From: Powellomyces hirtus
Taxonomy: Eukaryota; Chytridiomycota; Chytridiomycetes; Spizellomycetales; Powellomycetaceae
Assembly: GCA_025526995.1 (NCBI GenBank)
Contig: JAHLKG010000023.1
Location: 62,001-126,000, forward strand
Length of the DNA: 64,000 nt
Reading direction: 5' to 3'
In this document: positions 60,842 to 64,000 of the stretch, in pieces
How the letters are laid out: the number at the start of each line of letters is the position of its first letter
Numbering within the stretch: position 1 is the stretch's first letter
Notes under the pieces: generated by a model
What the model was told of the DNA's origin: nothing
Databases searched by the model: none
Seen by the model: only the letters and a program-made list of their open reading frames with translations
Position numbers and translations under genes: made by a program

Positions 60842-62996
60842 TTTTTGGTGTCAGGAGAGATGAGACCAGCTCAGGACAAAGGGAGAAAAGGAATGAGGGG
60901 CTGTGATGCAGGATTGAGATTGTGCCGGCTGGCTGCCCTTTTTATATTGCAAGGATCCTTGATCGCTCCGCATGCCTCATTTCTTTTTTCTCCCATTTCG
61001 CATATAGTGCTGCAGATAATGGACCAGCTTCGCCCAGTCAGTTCCTCAGACGCCCTGCTATGCCCGAGACAAAGCCAGCCGGTTTTTGGATTGCTCTGCC
61101 CTAGCCGCGGAATTGTGCACCGATTGCTCCGTTAGACTTTACCATACATTACCATGGTCAGCGGAATGTGCCCCTTCCGTGCAAATTACAATCGTGCATA
61201 CACCGGACGCATGTCAGGTCCTCTTATGCAGCCACTGGTGGGTCACAAACGCTGAAATGGAGCAACCCCGGAGGATGAAAAAGCCGCTCCTCAAGAAAAA
61301 CGAGCAAGCGTGAAGAGGACACATGCGTACTATGAACGAGACATATCGCTGCGCACGCGTGCATTATTAATGTGTAACACGACGAGGCCGTCTCTGAGAT
61401 GACGTGCTTGCGGTCTGAGCAACTCTAAACGTTTGTGCCAGCGGGGACATGGCTGAGGGGGAAACAACAGGCGAACAGCGCATGTACTCTGGGAAAGCTG
61501 TCGGCGGTGCATACCCCTCCCATCAGCGGTCGTCATACATATCCCGTCACAGGTGTCTACATAGAGTTTGTCCAGCGTGCGTCTTGCACGCCAAGCAGCA
61601 TTGCGTTGCTGTTGTGTTTTTTGCGGTGGCCAGGAAGTCTCTGATTGCAGAGCAACGTAGGTTGCGTGGGCTTGGGTACCATTTTGGCATTTTCTCCTTT
61701 TCAGCGTCTATGCGCCAAAGCGGTCATCGCTTGAGAGGAGAAACGTCTCGCAGATATCCTGTCTCACACGCCCTCAGGGGGGATGGAGCAGGTGGGTCGT
61801 TGGGATTGATAGAATGAATGATTGGTCTATGGGAGGGCGACCCGCGTCCAGGGTCAGAGAATTGATAGCAAGGACGGTGTGGTCGTGACTGTTCGCATTC
61901 CACCATACTAGTCGCTCCTCCTTATGCAGGATTCTTCGAGGCGTTTGCAAGGCGTGGATCTTGTATGCAGGCCGATACCCATGGGAACATGCGCATTGGT
62001 TATGTTGAAATCTGTTGAAGGACTTGCGCTTTCCGAGTAATGATGAGGAGCACTGCAGTTTACGGCCTAATCTGTCCTGTACGCGACAGCAATTCGTCTC
62101 AAGGAGTACTGCTACAAAGGTGAGTGAAGAAGCAGGAACATTGCTTGACATGAAAGCGGCACTCTTCGATCGGCGCAATCCAAAATGGGATTGAAATGGC
62201 CACGCAAGAGCGTCAAGGGATGTGCACTGGTCTGTCTGACCCTGCGAGATTCCAAGTTCAAACCATGCCTCACAGCATGTGATGCAAGGTGATGGTGCGG
62301 AATTTCAGCTAATGAGGAGGAATTGTCCTTGGATGCGGAATGGACGATTTCCTTTGCTCTGCTAGAGCTATAATCCTACTTCTGTTGACTGCAACTAGGC
62401 TGTGATGTCAAGAGCCTCATCGGCATAGAAAAATGATGCTGTTCCAAAATGCAGCATGTGCCCCATACATGGTCTATGGATAAAGACCGAATACAAAATC
62501 TTTGAATCTCGGAAGTGCGTATAGGTTTTCTTGCTTGACTGTACGCGTAGGGAAAAATGGCGGAGTTGGAATGACCAAGTGATGACACCGGGCGAGGACG
62601 CGCGTCTCTAAGCCACATGCGCAAGCCGTCAGGCCTCTGTCCGCTCGCAGGGCTACTCGCCTGGTAATGGCTCTTGCCCATTGCGGCTTCCAAATTTTTG
62701 TTTTCTGCATTCATCCCATTTCTTACTTTGACTGCAGCTCCATCTGGAACAGTCTATCAAGTTGATGCTCGCGAAGGAGCAGGTCGACCAGGCTGATTTG
62801 AGGACAAAGCTTTGTCTTTCTGTAATATAGAGTGCCTGGAATCGAACCCACTTGCGTCCAGACCAAACCAAAGAACGAAGAAACATCACCAAGTAGATTC
62901 TTCAAAATTGAGATCTGGAACCCATTCAGGAGCAATTCAGACCCATACGGCCTCGAGTATCGTGAAGTGAGTGCCGAAATCCGATAGGTGCTGCTG
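60842..62996. other. Unassigned region
   Basis: Only short, overlapping ORFs with no conserved features. A tRNA T-arm look-alike near 62831 was rejected. The end of the region is the promoter of the SGF73-like gene. Confidence 0.4.
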
Positions 62997-63736
62997 ATGT
63001 CACTTCTTGGGGACCCCAATTTGAATTGGTCTGGCCTCTGGGACAGTCTCGCAGTCCATGAAGGTATGATTGCTATGCTTCCTAATCTTTTATCTGCGTT
63101 TAACAGTCCAACTTTTCCGCGGACCGCAGACCCGTCAGAATCGGGGGAGGAAATATCGGAAACAGAGTCGGGCGTACTCCCACCCATCGGAGTTTCGGTC
63201 ATTGGACCAGTAGTGGTTGTTTCATGCCACAAGTGTCGGCGTTCTGTGCTACAGGTGGCTTTCGAGCAGCACGTGAGCATCTGCATACACAGTCCTGCTG
63301 CAGGGATAGCGCCCATCAGGCAACAGCAGAGAACTTCAAGTCCGGCATCCTCAACTACTAAGAAACGAAAGTCCCGGCCAGCAGCTGCGCCTTCCGTGGA
63401 GGAAGGTGATGCTCGTTCTCTCTCATAGTCCGGTTGTGAGACGGTGCTGAGGACTAATGTCATCCCTCAGTCTCTACTCATATCGCATCTGACGAGAAGA
63501 ATGCGGAGGTATACACCGACAAAGCGATCGAACGCCCCACCAAGCTCCCAAGATCTGCACCTCGGCCTCTCAAGAAAGGTCAGTCCCCCTTTATCTCTTC
63601 TCTTTGTTTGCATCTTACTCATCGCACCAAGTTAACTCCAGGCCCCGTTCGTCTGGACAGACATTGCGCCTTCCGATACAAAAACGGCCTCTTATGCATG
63701 CGATCTGCCGCCTGCAAGATCCACCACTCCGGATAG
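62997..63736 (+). CDS. SGF73/ataxin-7-like SAGA subunit
   Basis: Three exons: 62997-63405, 63471-63578 and 63642-63736. They sum to 612 nt, 203 residues. An N-terminal region (N-W-S-G-L-W-D-S-L) is followed by an acidic linker and an ataxin-7-type zinc knuckle: C-H-K-C-R-R-S-V-L-Q-V-A-F-E-Q-H-V-S-I-C. A basic Ser/Lys stretch comes next. The last exon codes an SCA7 domain start: L-D-R-H-C-A-F-R-Y-K-N-G-L-L-C-M-R-S-A-A-C-K as adjacent blocks, then I-H-H-S-G and a stop. In yeast, Sgf73 anchors the Ubp8 histone H2B deubiquitinase module to SAGA. The SCA7 block ends right at its last His, where other members continue with a basic segment, so the C-terminus is unusually short. Confidence 0.8.
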
Positions 63737-64000
63737 AAGAGGAAGACCCAAAGCTGATCGCAGCTGTACGACTTTCTAATTAAACAGTGCCGATATCACT
63801 GTATAGAGAAATGAAGCGTAGGTGTCTTCAGTTGCTTGGTTTCAGGCACCTGGCTCCGCCCTTTGGTACCTTGCAGCTGCCGAAAGGCTCTGGTCTACGC
63901 TGCAGTTTTGGCAAATCGCTCATTGGCAACAGCTGGGGTGCTGCAGCCAACATATGCTTTATTGCACTTGTCCAAGAGCCGTGTCTCCCACTGCGTGGGC
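63737..64000. other. Window end, no gene seen
   Basis: 3' flank of the SGF73-like gene. No supported feature. Confidence 0.4.

Noticed and set aside
62831..62856. T-arm-like sequence on the minus strand (GGGTTCGATTCC) suggesting a tRNA gene
   Set aside because: The bases around it do not form a five-pair T-stem, and no D-arm, anticodon arm or matching acceptor strand is found within 90 nt.

Overview
The window reads as nuclear DNA of a zoosporic, early-diverging fungus, most likely a chytrid. Genes are cut by many short GT-AG introns (about 44-110 nt) and promoters are CT-rich. Several genes belong to families that, from general knowledge, are missing or rare in ascomycete and basidiomycete yeasts: an ABCA-type transporter, an FOP/CEP43 centriolar protein, Integrator subunit 2 and an HRI-type eIF2alpha kinase. 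FOP fits an organism that builds centrioles and a flagellum. No rRNA, tRNA, CRISPR array, transposon or virus was found.

Layout. 0-8 kb: two large glutamine/histidine-rich DNA-binding proteins, a C2H2 zinc-finger protein (-) and a FAR1-type regulator (+), transcribed apart from a 3.2-kb CT-rich spacer. 8-12 kb: an FOP/CEP43-like gene (-) and CDK1/Cdc28 (+), divergent from a 0.5-kb promoter. 12.5-19 kb: an unrecognised 96-residue five-exon gene (-) and an ABCA half-transporter (-). 19-29 kb: a Ulp2/SENP6-7-type SUMO protease in 17 exons (+), then an OCRL/INPP5B-type inositol 5-phosphatase (-). 29-34 kb: a GhrA-type 2-hydroxyacid dehydrogenase (+), PIG-P (-) and YoaK/DUF1275-like fragments. 34-40 kb: a PA-TM-RING ubiquitin ligase (+), a poly-Q protein of unknown role (-) and CHCHD5 (+). 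40-51 kb: MSH4 (-), transaldolase (+) and Integrator subunit 2 (-). 52-58 kb: 5-aminolevulinate synthase (+) convergent with a heme-regulated-inhibitor-type eIF2alpha kinase (-). 58-64 kb: mostly unassigned sequence, a secreted-type gene broken across reading frames (-), and an SGF73/ataxin-7-like SAGA subunit (+).

The genes are mostly housekeeping and do not form one pathway. The two pairs worth thinking about as pairs are CDK1/FOP (cell cycle and centriole, shared promoter) and ALAS/HRI (heme synthesis and a kinase which in mammals senses heme, convergent tails). Exon boundaries were read by eye from splice motifs, conserved protein blocks and phase. Where exon coordinates are listed in full, the lengths sum to an intact frame. 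MSH4, INTS2 and the DUF1275 fragments are only partly resolved.
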